Source: Owenia fusiformis
Taxonomy: Eukaryota; Annelida; Polychaeta; Sabellida; Oweniidae
Direction: 5' to 3'
Length of the DNA: 64,000 bases
NCBI GenBank assembly: GCA_903813345.2
Contig: CAIIXF020000001.1
Span: 28,139,915 to 28,203,914, forward strand
The notes beneath the pieces were generated by a model. That model was given only the letters and a program-made list of their open reading frames with translations, was not told where the DNA came from and did no database searches. Positions 12,122 to 24,818 of the stretch are shown one piece after another (the stretch's first letter is position 1; each line of letters opens with the position of its first letter). A program made the translations under genes and the position numbers.

Positions 12122-13850
12122 ACTCGTTTTTCAGGTTTAACCCTTTCTTTGTGGTTAAATATAATGCCCTTTATATAATTATAGAAACAAAATATTTTGT
12201 TTCTAGGTCTTTAATTATCTAAAGTCTTACATAATGTGGACACATATTTGTTTAACTGATCAGAAATATTTTTTTTCCCCATTTATCAATTTTTCCATGT
12301 TAAAGTATAGGGGGGCTGAGATCCCCGGGAATTCCTGAGGTTTGACCCATTATGTTATGGTTTTGAACCGATGATAAGTTTATAGAGGGAAATGCTGTTC
12401 CATCGAATTATTTGATTTTGACTGAAATTAACGCATTACGTTATTCACACTGGGAGCTACAAAATATTGGGTTACGGATTTATTAAAACGTACCTTTTTA
12501 TCTCGCATTCTCGGTTTACCTGCGTATCATGATTTATGATCATGATTTATCGTTTATGCTTTGCTCACATAAGTTCAGATTCACCTTATGGGTGCCTACC
12601 GATTACGGTATTTTTCAACTGCCAACCGATCACCGGCAGACGTTGCGCCGGGAGAATTTTCACAATCAAAATGTAAATTACATTATAAAATATGTATCAA
12701 ATGAAGAAAAGGATGTCCAGATGGGTGCTGTTCGGCAATTGTAAGATTATAGTGTTGCTTGTAATATCATAAGTTGAAGAAAATTGGATTCTTGGAATAC
12801 ATGTTCGTTAACGTTTTGATTTTGATTGTATATATTTATAATTCATATGTAATATACGATTGACTGTACTTTGAAGAGAAAACAAGTATTTTACCAATTA
12901 ATAGAAGAATTCAAAAGCTCTAGCGAAGTAACCTTTTTAGTTTATATTCGCCAAAACGTAAAACGATAGAAAATCATATATTTTTGAAACATCGCTTATT
13001 GGAACCATTTCACTTGTCGACTAACTTGCGGTAAGTTAGTTGTACATGAACTGGGCAGGTCGTAATATCCCTATTTACCAGTTAAAGACATTCAACATGT
13101 TATGACCGAAATAATCAGTTACGATCCGTAGTATAATTAACAAATCCAGTGCCACGGAATAAATAACTTGAAAGTGGTGATAAGCCATTCAGGACTACTT
13201 AGATTATTCATTTATTTTATTTTTCTAGTTTATTGACGGCCATTTATGTTTGTTAAACATTTTCATCATATAAATATGTATCAAAATGTTTTGGTCTGCA
13301 ATATTTCTTATTTAATAAATCTTTTTCAAGCAAATGGAAATTGTTATCATAATTCCATCTGAAACAATGGAACAATCATATAAATATGAAATACAGGCAT
13401 TTTACAGATAAAGTATAGTTAGCGTTGCTGCAGAAATAGGATTAAAATTCCAAGCGGGGCTATTATAATACATATTATTGAAAAGGGAAATCTTAGACTG
13501 GCTGAAACTTATGTCCAAAAGATATATGAAGAATTGCCCCTAATTGAAATTGCAGCATTTTAAGAACTTACCAGGGTTTATCTATTCAAAACTAGCTACA
13601 GTTCATAAGATGCGAGGCATTTATAAAATAGTGAATCAATATTAACAACGAAAGCATATCTATACAAGGATGGATAAAAACATTAATGCCTGGTGTAAAC
13701 GGGTAGGAGGTTCTATCAATTATGGTCCTACTCTCCATTGATTTATATGGTGACCTAAACTCTTTCCCTCATTATCTTATACGCAATCTGGGCCAATAAG
13801 GGCCGTTAAGAAAGGGGACCATAATCCCTGGGGGACCATCATTTCTTTCA
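12122..13850. other. Gene-free DNA
   Basis: No supportable exon. A short plus frame at 12529-12744 has no splice context and no family resemblance. Confidence 0.35.
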
Positions 13851-13858
13851 CACCTGGT

Positions 13859-13981
13859 CACATTTGCTCAGATTTATCGGCCGGCGTCCGGCCGATTGAG
13901 TATCCTGCTGACAATTGCATTCAGTTTTGAACAGAATATTTAATCTGTCGGCCGCCGGGCAATGAATCGGAGCAAATGTGG
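13859..13981. repeat. Inverted-repeat element with CGGCCG ends
   Basis: The left end reads CACATTTGCTCAGATTTATC and then CGGCCGGCG; the right end is its approximate complement. Related pieces lie at 26611-26720 and 23080-23126, so this is a dispersed short family. Confidence 0.6.
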
Positions 13982-14188
13982 GATAACCAATTAACGAATA
14001 TCTACAGACTGCTCATCTCTTGTAGTACTGTATATGTCTATGAATTCCGTCTAAAAGAAGACGTTCTCTAAAACTTTCTAATGGAATACATGTATAGGAC
14101 TAGAAACACAATGCAAATTCACGTTTATGCAATATAATTTCTTTTTTATTAAATTCAATCTTTCAACACTTTATGGAGCTGTTACGTT

Positions 14189-14321
14189 AGACCACGTGGG
14201 CTCACCGTTCGCTACAGTATGGATACGTTTTGCAGATGGCAGGGCTAGACATGGACATACGGTTGGCTAATCAAATAGTTTTAAAGCAGGATATTCCGAA
14301 CGGTGAGCCCACACGGCCTAG
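14189..14321. repeat. 133-bp inverted-repeat element
   Basis: Arms of about 23 bp (14189-14211 and 14299-14321) carry TGGGCTCACCGTTCG and its exact complement around an 87-bp centre. It is MITE-like in size; no coding capacity. Confidence 0.6.
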
Positions 14322-14681
14322 TGCAATAGCCACTCATTACATTTCGATACTCATAACATCCTTCTGTTTCAACCGAAACTTGCTTTGATTTTATTAGGCA
14401 TATTCTGTGATCTGAACACATCAGATGGGATGTGTTATAACTGTCAATAAGTGTGATAGTTATCATATACCTTAATGTCAATCCATTACATAATAGGCAT
14501 TGTATTCAACCACATATAAATTAGCAAAGGCACAGATGCACAGTTTTAGGACTGGAGAAGAAATAAGATGTCATGATTTATCAGGACTCATTAGCTATTT
14601 AACATACTCTATATGTTAACATTATTATTGTATTTTGTTTCAATTCAAAAATTGAATTCAATTAATTTTAGTTGTACAATG

Positions 14682-15197
14682 ATCACTGGTGATCCGCTCG
14701 ATTACGCTGGTTACCGAAACGGTTCGTTTTGGTAACAATATGTCGGACATCGAAGGTACGATTTTTCTTTTTCCTTATTTCACGCGTTGTAGGCAGAATA
14801 CCAGCGACGTTTTTGTCACAAACGTGTATCAGCATCATATGTTTTAGAAAATGTACATGTTTGCGAAAAAATAGCTCAGAAGACAACAGAATCGTCGATT
14901 TAATTCCTCACTTAAGTGCAGATCTTAACTGTTTTTCGAAAAACCGTTTATGTAACTTAAGTGAGAAATTAAATCGACGATTCTGTTGTCTTCTGAACTA
15001 TTTGTTCGCAAATATGTACATTTTCTTAAACATATGATATTGATACACGTTTGTGTTAAAAATGTCGTCGGAATTCTGCGTACAACGTGTGAAATAAGGA
15101 AAAAAGTAAAATCGTACCTTCGATGTTCCGACATTTTGTTACCAAAACGAAACGAATCGTTTTGGTAACCAGCGTAATCGAGTGGATCACCAGTGAT
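14682..15197. mobile_element. 516-bp foldback element, almost without spacer
   Basis: The whole element is one large near-palindrome. The ends are ATCACTGGTGATCC and GGATCACCAGTGAT, and the arms of about 250 bp meet near 14938 with only a few unpaired bases. Frames read through it on both strands share the same residues because of this symmetry and are not genes. Confidence 0.8.
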
Positions 15198-15335
15198 GAT
15201 TATCCCCGAACAATAACTCAACTGAGTCTACATTCAGCGCTTTATCGTATTCTATATGTGTTATTTTTAGTACCATCGTAAGTACATCTGTGAAGCCCCG
15301 TTGTGTAGCCTAACGTAGCTACTTGTACAATGGTA

Positions 15336-17470
15336 CCTGTTACACTGCTGGGTTGAGTCTAACGAAGCATTTTTGTAACGAAGGTTAGCGAAAAAATTGT
15401 GTCCACACTGGCTTTATCCAACCCTAACGAAGCAATTATTTGGTGTTACACTGCACTTAAAATGCTTCGTTGCGCGTGCGCATTACTCATCTGCCCCACC
15501 CACTTATTATGATTAATATTTTTATTCTTTTGATATAAACCATTGATCAAACTCAATTTTTAATCTTTATTTTAACAAATCAGCACAGAAAAAGACTAGT
15601 TCAAAATTCTCGGGAAAATAAAACAAGATAAATGTGATCATTCCGTACACATGTCCATACATTTTTCCTATCATTTCGATTTTTATATATTTCAGCTGTC
15701 AATTACGATTACAAGTATTGTTTTCATTTTCTATCATTTCCTTTGGAAAACATATGGAATAAAAATAGGCCTATGTTAATTACTAGGAGGAATTGGATTT
15801 GGGGTTTATACAGACGACTAAGTATGTTATATCGTATAAAAACGTTCAACTTCCAAATGGACTCCTTAACTCAAGCGGTCCTAACTTCGACCTACCAGAT
15901 GCTTGAAAATCAAGGATTGCGAGTCTCATACTGCACCGTTTTTCTTCAAACTTGTTCCATTCAAAGCAAAACAAAATTGCCTTTCTGTCGGTGCATTACT
16001 TTATTGTAAAGAGTCCCTCGTTCTAGCAGCGTTTTGGTCCCCAGCTGTTGGAAGGCCTTCTTAGTAGGGACTCTGTTTAAGAGAATAATGTACCATCAGA
16101 AAGGGATTTTTGTTATGCTTTGAATGGAACAAGTTTGAAGAAAAACGGTGAAGTATTAGACTCGTAATCCTTGATTTTCAAACATCCGGTAGGTCAAAAA
16201 TTCAAATTAACGGTCGAAGTTAGGACCGCGTGTAACTACTATTTCATGACCAATTCATTTTAATATGAATATTACCCGTCTCGCCAATACTCCATGCATA
16301 TTTGAGTGAGTTTGACATAAATTAGTATGTTAATCCATCAGCCGTCCGTTGAATTCGAAAATGGCGTAAATAGGAAGAAACTTGAATATCAGTTGTAAGC
16401 ATCGTCTTACGACACATCAATAGTGTTTGGGGCTGGCCTAAAACATGCAGCCTCTCTGTGGCAAATATCTGTCGACAAGAAACAATTTTGGCCACCGTTC
16501 CTTGTCCGCAGGTTTTACCGTATTTGTATACGGAAGTTTTGAAACGTAATTAATTCAATATATTTAAACATGAAGTTTAAATTCAATTACAATTTAAAAT
16601 CGTCGAAGAATAAAATAATGGAACGACTAGTACAAGAACATGTATTGCAATGGGGCGACGAGCCAGTTGAATACGATTTCTGAAGAGAGACATTTTCGAA
16701 TCAATCAAATCGGCTATATTCCGGCCTGATGTGATTCACCGGGAAGCAATTGTATCAGTATTATGGTATTAACACCTTTAGAATTACATATAATTACGTA
16801 TAATTATTCGAGGCGCAAGAAAAAATTAATATTAACCATGTATGCCACAACTTTCTATTTAGTAAGCATATCTTATGTAATTTCAAAAGTTTACCCTTCC
16901 ACACTTGAGACGGAGTTTTCCGACAGAGGGACATTTAAATATTCTAGGTTTATTCTCTAATAGATCAGATAAATGTTTCAAAATTAGCTTATACATATAC
17001 GGTAAAACCTGCGTTTTTTAGATTTAATACTTTTTGTCATATCAATTCGAGGAAAGGCAGGGAATCGAATGAAATGCTACGAAAGACGGTAAATCACATT
17101 TGTACGTGGCGTTTAGGGCTTGAGGTAGGTAATTATTTTAATCAAAACGTAGCATTATAATAATACGTACTTAAAAACATGTTCTTTCCTCGCGATTCCT
17201 CTCATTTAATACAAAATGATGAATGTGCTCTTTATTACGCGCATGCGCAAACCGCCAACTAAGCATTTTCTAACGAAGCTACCTGTTACACAGGCCAAAA
17301 AAGCTTCGTTGGGAGCTAACCTTCGTTGAATTTTCTACTCAATTGCTTCGTTATCAACTAAGCTTTTCCAACGAAGGCGGAGGTGTTACACTGGCCCAAA
17401 ATTGCTTCGTTACGAAGCTTTTTGTCAAATTGCTTCGTAACGAAGCATTTCAACTGGCCTGTGTAACAGG
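15336..17470. mobile_element. 2.1-kb non-autonomous DNA element with AACGAAGC sub-repeats
   Basis: The element begins CCTGTTACACTG and ends GTGTAACAGG. Both ends carry many copies of AACGAAGC/GCTTCGTT and TTACAC(A/T)GG blocks, the right end including the palindrome GCTTCGTTACGAAGC. TACAATGGTA occurs at 15326-15335 and 17481-17490 and could be a 10-bp target duplication, although 10 extra bases separate the right copy from the inverted end. No transposase frame was found. A second foldback is nested inside. Confidence 0.65.
15875..16229. mobile_element. 355-bp foldback nested in the 2.1-kb element
   Basis: It starts GCGGTCCTAACTTCGACC and ends with the complement. Arms of about 135 bp flank a second internal palindrome near 16010-16075 (GAGTCCCT / AGGGACTC). 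The frame at 15743-16009 runs into the left arm and is not a gene. Confidence 0.7.
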
Positions 17471-17490
17471 GGTCAATGACTACAATGGTA

Positions 17491-19180
17491 ACTTTGTGAG
17501 TGTCTGTAAATGCCATGATGCAATATAAAACACTGTAAAAATCTGATAATTATTTTTGATTACTATGACAAGTAAAAGATTTATAACACTAACCTAATGC
17601 ATAGTTTTACACATCTACATGCACACATTCTACTCGAATGTTACTATTTGAGATAATTCTTTTCGAAGCGATCGTACAGTCTTCATACATTGGAAGAATC
17701 ACAATTTAGCATTGTTTTTTATGATTATAATAAATATAAATATGATAAGGTTAATGACATATCAAAATTCTTGTTGGAGTGGTCAAAATCATATACTCTC
17801 GATAAACTTTGATAAACGATTTTTATTCATTATCCATGGAAGACAAAATATGGCATAACTACACCCTGATGTGGTGTTAAATTCATGTAGGCATATTATG
17901 TACATCTATATTTATGTTGATGTGAAATATAAAGTTATGATATTGGTCAACATGCAAAAAATGAACAAAAAATATATATATCGAAGCGTATTTCGAAAGT
18001 TTTGAGGACGACATTTTGTTTTTCGATTTTGACCAATCAGAAACATATGTCATCTCAATAGGGGTTTACATGTTCATGTTCTCTACCTGGGAATGAGAGC
18101 CCATAATTCAATTTTTGAACTAGTCTGAAGAGACCTACATGCAAAGTTCATAGAAAAAAGAAAAATCACAAATATGAATACAGTTTGATTATAAGTCTAT
18201 TGGAATTTTCATCGTGTTGATTTTAAAGTCTATTACAGAAGTTACTGTTATGTTTACCACACTGGTACCAGTTAGTGGTATGTTGAATGGTATGAGTTGT
18301 TGAGTTTCACCTTCACCCAGATCATGCAGAATATCAACACGGCGTTCCTTGTAGAAAGTAGTTCTTGGTTTGTCTTACATATGATAGATAGTAAGATATG
18401 ATAGGCAATATTCTCCTTTGACAAGATGTGACTGACACAGTTTTGTGTTGGAGTGTAGCTATATGCGGTGCAATCATACCATATCTAACATCACATAGCA
18501 TGCTCATCCCCGTGCTCATCACAGAAAGATGTCAACACGTATGCCTCTCCATTAAATAATTCTTTTTTATATGCAGTATCTCGACCCGATCCTATCTGAA
18601 ATATAAGAAATATATATAATCAAGTTACTTGTTGTATTTCCCAGAACTTATATAAACATCCATGACCAATATTCCCATTCTATTGATATTGTTATCGTCT
18701 CGGGGTACCATAAATCGAAACAAGTAAATCCAAAATCGCAAGAAAAGATAAAGCTTGAAACAGGAACTACATGTTTCAAGACAGCTTGCAAATCCTATGG
18801 TTTTTCACATGATGAGATGGAAGAGCTAAAACTTATCCAAACATACTAGTTAATTAGTTCTAGTAATTCATCTAGTTTGTCATTATTTATTACATTAAAT
18901 ATGTCTAAAGCATCGAAAAGTAATGTTTTCACCGCATGAAAGTAAAGTTGATCGATTTGTCGTACATGTAGATCGAGAGAATTGTGTGAAATCAACCGGG
19001 CTTTCTTGTGTCATCTGGGCTTTGTTCAGAATTAGTGAAACTTGAAACATAGAAGCAAGAAAAGAAATGTACGGTTTCTGTTATTTTGCTAAAATATAGG
19101 TCTCATCGCTCTTATTTGAGGCAATGCCATGCCACATGGCAGTTGTTAATCTTATACTTTCTTTCTTTCAATAACAAGCC
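17491..19180. other. Gene-free DNA
   Basis: No supported exon, RNA or transposon; AT-rich with scattered short frames only. Confidence 0.35.
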
Positions 19181-20680
19181 TCTTAAATGTCATGTCAAAC
19201 TCTGTTTATTTCGTATTATCTTCAGCAATTGTTTAACCACTCTTCATGTTTCATAAGCTAGTTCCACTCATATTGTCATGCCAAACACTGTTTATTTCAT
19301 TTATCTACAAGTTGTCTATCGCATTGTTTCAAAAGCTAATCAAACAATTGTCATACCAAACTCTGTTTATTTCGTATTATATACATGTTTTCAATCGCTT
19401 CTTTATGTTTTACAAGCTAGCTCTACTCAATTGTCATGCCAAACTCAGTTTATTTCGTAATTTTCATATGCTAATTCCACTCAATTGTCATGCCAAACTC
19501 TGTTTATTTCATTTCAAGTTGACAATCGCCTCTTCGTGTTTCACAAGCTAATTCCTGCCAAATGTCATGTCAAAATCAGTTTATTTCGTATTATCTACAT
19601 TTTTTCAATCGCTTCTTTATTTTTTACAAGCTAGCTCCACTCAATTGTCATGCCCAACTCGGTTTATTTCATTTTAAGATACAGTTGTCAACCGCCCCTC
19701 GGGTCTCATAAGCGACAATCAATTGTCATGCCGAACTCAGTTTATTTCGTAATTTTCATATGCTAATTCCACTCAATTGTCATGCCAAACTCTGTTTATT
19801 TCATTTATCTACAAGTTGACAATCGCCTCTTCGTGTTTCACAAGCTAATTCCTGCCAATTGTCATGTCAAAATCTGTTCATTTCGTATTATCTACATGTT
19901 TTCAATCTCTTCTTTATCTTTTACAAGCTAGCTCCACTCAATTGTCATGCCAAACTCGGTTTATTTCGTTTTAAGATACAGTTGTCAACCGCCCCTCAAG
20001 TTTCATAAGCGAATTCCACTCAATTGTCATGCGAAACGTTTTATATTTCATTTATCTACAAGTTGTCAATCGCCTCTCCATGTTTCACAAGCTAATTCCA
20101 CTCAATTGTCAAACATAATTTATCTACAAGTTGTTAATCGCCTCTTCATGTTTCAAAAGCTAATTCCACTCAATTGTCAAGCATCATTTATCTACAAGTT
20201 GTCAATCGCCTCTTCATGTTTCACAAGCTAATTCCACCCAACAGTAATGTCAAACTCTGTTTATTTCGTATTATCTTCATGTTTTCAATCTCTTCTTTCT
20301 TTTTACAAGCTAGCTTCACTCAATTGCCATGCCAAACTCGGTTTATTTCGTATTAAGATACAGTTGTCAACCGCCCTTTAGGTTTCAAAAGCGAATTCCA
20401 CTCAACTGTCATGCCAAATTCCGTTTATTTTTTTTCTCTACATGTTGTCAATCGCCTCTTCATGTTTCAAAAGCTAATTCCACACGATTGTCATGCCAAA
20501 CCCTGTTTATTTCCTATTATCTACATGTTTTCAACCTAAGCTTCATTTTTTACAAGTCAGCTCCGCTCAATTGTCATGCCAAACTCAGTTTATTATTTAT
20601 TATCTACAGTTGTTAGCTGCTCTTCATGTTTCATTAGTTAATTCCACTCAATTGTCGTGCCAAACATGTTCCAGTGCTTT
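19180..20680. repeat. 1.5-kb minisatellite, ~80-bp unit, about 18-20 copies
   Basis: Each unit contains CTCAATTGTCATGCCAAACTC followed within a few bases by TGTTTATTTCGTATTATCTA and a TTTCACAAGCTAATTC-type block. Unit lengths vary between about 55 and 85 bp, and unit types alternate, which hints at a higher-order repeat. Open frames on the plus strand are a by-product of the repeat. Confidence 0.85.
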
Positions 20681-21601
20681 ATAAGATATAATTATCTACA
20701 TGATATAAAAGCATCTTTTCAAGACTAATTATTACTACGAACAAATGACATTCAATACCTCTTCCCAAATAATATCTTCTCATGATCATCATAAACAATA
20801 TCAACATCTTTGTTGCCATTGTTACACTATATATTGAACCTGAACCTGATACGACTTGGATACATTTACCGAAGAGTACATAGAAAAAGACAAATATTTT
20901 TATAAACCCTAGAGATACATATATCGAAAGATATACAGGACTCTCTAGGATGTAACCAATGTGAACGTTCAAGATAAGTTTCACTTTCATAAATATATTG
21001 AAATACATACAAGAGCAATGAATCCGAGTTAGCCTGAGTCAATTGTCAGAGATAAAAGATTGCTTCAAGGACAACGTATTTCCAAAAATTAGTTTCTGAG
21101 TTCATACTTCGTATTATAATCCTAATATCATTAGATCGTTTTGAGTATAGACATCACTTCAACACAAACAATCACAATGTTTAGATATGCCTCAAGCTAC
21201 AAATCATATTAACGTCGTCATCATCATGAGCACCATCAGTCATCGTTGTCGCCAGAGTTATCGTCGTCATCTTGCACCTGAAAGTACAGTAATACATGTA
21301 TGGGTGCACACCATCTTCTCTTCAACTTGCATGCATTACAGACAACATTTGCATAATTTCAAACAGGCCTCGGTTCTGCTAAAAACTCCTGCCAAAGAAC
21401 CCTACCTTTTCGAACGAATTGGACTTATACATGTTAATACGTATAGCCTGTAAAATAATATAACTCGTTAAAACTCAATCAACCAATGTTCTTTTGAGAT
21501 AATGAGGATGGTGTCGAAGAAAAAAAATAATTAAAAATTAAAAAATATCGGACACAGATAAGACACAAATAAAATCATCGATAATCAAACTGAAGAGGTT
21601 T
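20681..21601. other. Gene-free DNA
   Basis: A 109-residue minus-strand frame (20679-21008) is hydrophobic and unrecognised, and lacks splice or promoter context; I regard it as chance. Confidence 0.35.
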
Positions 21602-21603
21602 TA

Positions 21604-22677
21604 CAGGGCGTTCAATAAGTACTGATAAAAATGCTGTAACTTTTTATTTTTTCAGATATCTAACTAATTATTTTAGTGTGGATCGTTGAGTAATATACAG
21701 TGTGTCTAAAAAAATATGTTACACTTACAAAAAATTCAATATTTTTCATAATTTTGATTTTTCCCTAAAACATACTTTGGATATCAAAAGACAAATCTTT
21801 CTCGAATAATTTGACACCATTGAATTCAAAATCATCAAAATGAAAATTGTTCCTCAGTCAATTGTTTGCGCACAAACTTGTCACAAATCAATGTCATTTC
21901 TAAATCATTATGAATAAAATGATGCGTGCAACCAAAATTTGAATTAGTCATGTCTGCAATTTTTCTGATAGGAATTCATTCAATAAGTATATTGCATCAA
22001 TCTGACTATGGGAAGTTACAGCTTTTGGTCACTCCTGTCTGGGTTCATCTTCAACTGACTTTCTCCCTATTTGAAATAGCAGAACCAATGATATATGCCA
22101 GGGATAGATATAGTGTCCTCCCCAAAACCTTCATTAATGTCCTTTGTTGCATCCTATTTTGATTAACTTATGGTTGCATGTATATAGAACTTGACGCTGC
22201 TTCTAATTTGATGAATATCATTGATATATTCTGTTCAGCAGCCATGTTAAGTGATGCCAAGGTATCTTAGTACCAGTGTGTATTACCCAACTGTCAAAAT
22301 CGATTCAAAATAAAATTATTAATGACTGTTCACATTTGAAGTGGTTCTTTGAAAAGATTTTCGTGCAGATCTAAACCACGGCGAACCATCTTAGGCTCCA
22401 TCCAGTACCACCTTCCTGTTAGAGTGCACTTCCTTGATGCCAAGGTATCTTAGTATTATATTATGAAAATGTTCACATTTGAAGTGGTTCTTTTGAAAAG
22501 ATTTTCGTGCATATCTAAACTACAGCGAACCATCTTAGGCTCCATCCAGTACCACCTTCCTGTTAGAGTGCATTCTTGTAATTCTCACAGCACAATACTC
22601 AATAACGTTCAGTAGAAAAGTTAGTCAGAAATATAAAAAAAATTTAGCAATTTTATCAGTATTTATAGAACGCCCTG
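21604..22677. mobile_element. 1.07-kb TA-flanked DNA element (mariner-like ends)
   Basis: TA at 21602-21603 and 22678-22679 flanks termini CAGGGCGTTCAATAAGTACT and the approximate complement (AGTATTTATAGAACGCCCTG). Internally a ~140-180-bp segment with ACATTTGAAGTGGTTCTTT and ACCATCTTAGGCTCCATCCA is directly duplicated (about 22253-22434 and 22435-22575). No transposase frame remains. Confidence 0.7.
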
Positions 22678-23079
22678 TATATAGCTCTGATATGCAATAT
22701 TTAGGCCTCTTGGATATAATCGCCTTTTTAAAAATCGCTTAAAATACTTCCTTGCTGACGTCCTTACTTTCGAAGACGAACACTAATCCAAATTGTTATA
22801 ATAAGGGTTCCAAAATACGTAGGAGTTTTTACATGATTTATAAAGATTTGGGTTTCATCTAGATAAGTATATTAAGCCTATACCGAGTTATATATTATAA
22901 TTCGATAACCAGAGCCACTACAATATTATGTTTTAGATATGAAATGTCAAAATAAATTCTATGAATAAAAAATGATGATCAACTTTGTGTTTGTGAAATA
23001 CCATGAACCACAAAATACCATAGACGCGGATAAATGATTAGTTTTGCGCTTAGATACATATTGAATTGAATAAAAATAC

Positions 23080-23126
23080 TCCGAATCGGCCGGGCGTCGT
23101 AGTAAATATCGGAGCAATGTGACCAC
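23080..23126. repeat. Half copy of the CGGCCG-ended element
   Basis: GAATCGGCCGGGCGTCG through GGAGCAATGTGACCAC corresponds to one end of the 13859-13981 family; the partner arm is missing. Confidence 0.45.
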
Positions 23127-23136
23127 GGTATCACCA

Positions 23137-23417
23137 GGCCTGTTCTAGGGGTATAAGTGCTAGTTTAGAAGGCATTTATTTAAGGAATAAAGACCGATAT
23201 TTTATAATTTATGGCGCAATGTATGACCAAAAATTATATTCTACTCATTGTTAAAAAACCGAAATCGCGTAGCAATTGCCAGAATAAAATCTGAGGTCAT
23301 ATATTTGACATTAATCATGAAATCAATTCTAATATGATAGACAGACAAGAAAAACAATTATTACCACCTTACCGGTCCTATTCTAGGGTTATGAGTGCTA
23401 GTTTAGAAGGCATTTAT
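23137..23417. repeat. Pair of ~44-bp direct repeats
   Basis: GTGCTAGTTTAGAAGGCATT with its upstream CCT(G/A)TTCTAGGG context occurs at about 23137-23180 and again at about 23375-23418. Confidence 0.55.
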
Positions 23418-23626
23418 TTTACTATATCAACATGAGCAGTTACGTCATATTGGCGGGCCATATTGCCGGTCAATAAATAAGGGTTATGTACTGGGAGGTT
23501 TTGGATATGGGGTTTATCCAGAGGGAGATATGCATATCTACCTGAGGGACCGTAGGGACTGATGGTAGATGTGCATATCTCACGAGGAATGAACCCAATA
23601 TCCAAACAGACCGTACATAACTGCTT

Positions 23627-23886
23627 TATCCTATACCAAGTAGAGTTTTCAGGAGCATATGGCCATTTCAATAGTTCAAGGTGTGAAAATAAACAAATCA
23701 TTCATATGCAAAGTCATTTTATTGCATTATCGGAAGCGGGAAGATATGCACCGGAAGCGGGAAGATATGCACCGAAGCGGGAGATATGGCGGGAGATTTG
23801 GAGGTTCTGGATATGGAAACCTCAAAATCAGGATACGGGATATATATTACCAACTTATCTTCCTAAAACTCTACTTGGTATAGGAT
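23627..23886. repeat. Inverted repeat enclosing a ~22-bp tandem repeat
   Basis: ATCCTATACCAAGTAGAGTT (23627) is matched by its complement ending at 23886. Between them GGAAGCGGGAAGATATGCAC is repeated two to three times (about 23730-23790). Probably a small foldback element; overlapping frames are not genes. Confidence 0.6.
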
Positions 23887-24412
23887 AATGCATTTTACAA
23901 TCGGCAATTTTCCCCGAGAAATTAGATATCGTTCAGCGCGTAAGGTTTTCTTGCTATTTCAGCTCTGGTCATTAACGGTGGTAATACTCGTAGTAACGTC
24001 ATTTCTGCGAGCAATATAGAAAAATATTGGACCTTGGGCCTTCGGCGCTCAATCCAATATTTCAGTATATTGCCCTTCGAAATGACGTTATTGTACTACT
24101 CTTTGTATTTATGAATTTTGGCGGCCATACATATTCCAATAAAGACCATTAATTCAATTGTTGTAGCTATTGTGACTTCACGTATCGTATTAGAATTTAC
24201 TATATCGACTTGACCAGTATGTGGAAATAAGATGAAATGTTCAACTTAGTTTAGCAGAAATCGGTAGTTTTCGAAAACGAAAGAATGTCGGCAACTATCT
24301 TGAATGAAGCTACAGTCAAAACAGAAATGTTTGGGAGTACTTTGAATTTAAAACTAAGCAATCAAATGACCATATTGAAACAGTTTATGTAAAAATCCTA
24401 TACAGACCAGTT

Positions 24413-24818
24413 TAAGGTACAGCTGGAAAGTAACATTTTGGTAAAAAATTGCTTGTATATACCTGCACATGTTATTTTCTGGTACAAAATTAAGTATGAA
24501 GTCATGTGTGTATTTCCTTGCTTTTTTCAGGAAAGGATCATTACACTGTCTATTTTTAGTAAACCTGGAAACAGGTCAATGATAGTTCCTGTGTTGTCTG
24601 AAAACTTTGAAAGAAAAATAGAAAGTGTGGAATATCGGAATGTCTTGGAGTTCCCATTGAACTCCTACCAGATACTCTAAAAGAAGACAATGTAATGATA
24701 CTTTCCTTAAAAAAGCAAGGAAATTGACACATGCCTTCATACTTTATTTTGTACCAGAAAATAACATCTGCAGGTATAGAAATGTTTTACCAAAATGTTA
24801 CTTTCCAGCTGTACCTTA
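24413..24818. mobile_element. 406-bp foldback element
   Basis: Starts TAAGGTACAGCTGGAAAG and ends with the complement; arms of about 150 bp around a ~110-bp centre. The plus-strand frames at 24438-24680 and 24724-24921 run through the arms and are not genes. Confidence 0.75.

Noticed and set aside
14729-15221. Overlapping frames with shared peptides on both strands
   Set aside because: They result from the 516-bp palindrome.
19180-20680. CRISPR-like array
   Set aside because: Units are ~80 bp and diverged along their whole length, without constant short repeats and unique spacers; the DNA is eukaryotic.
20679-21008. Hydrophobic 109-residue minus-strand protein
   Set aside because: No family resemblance and starts at the edge of a minisatellite.
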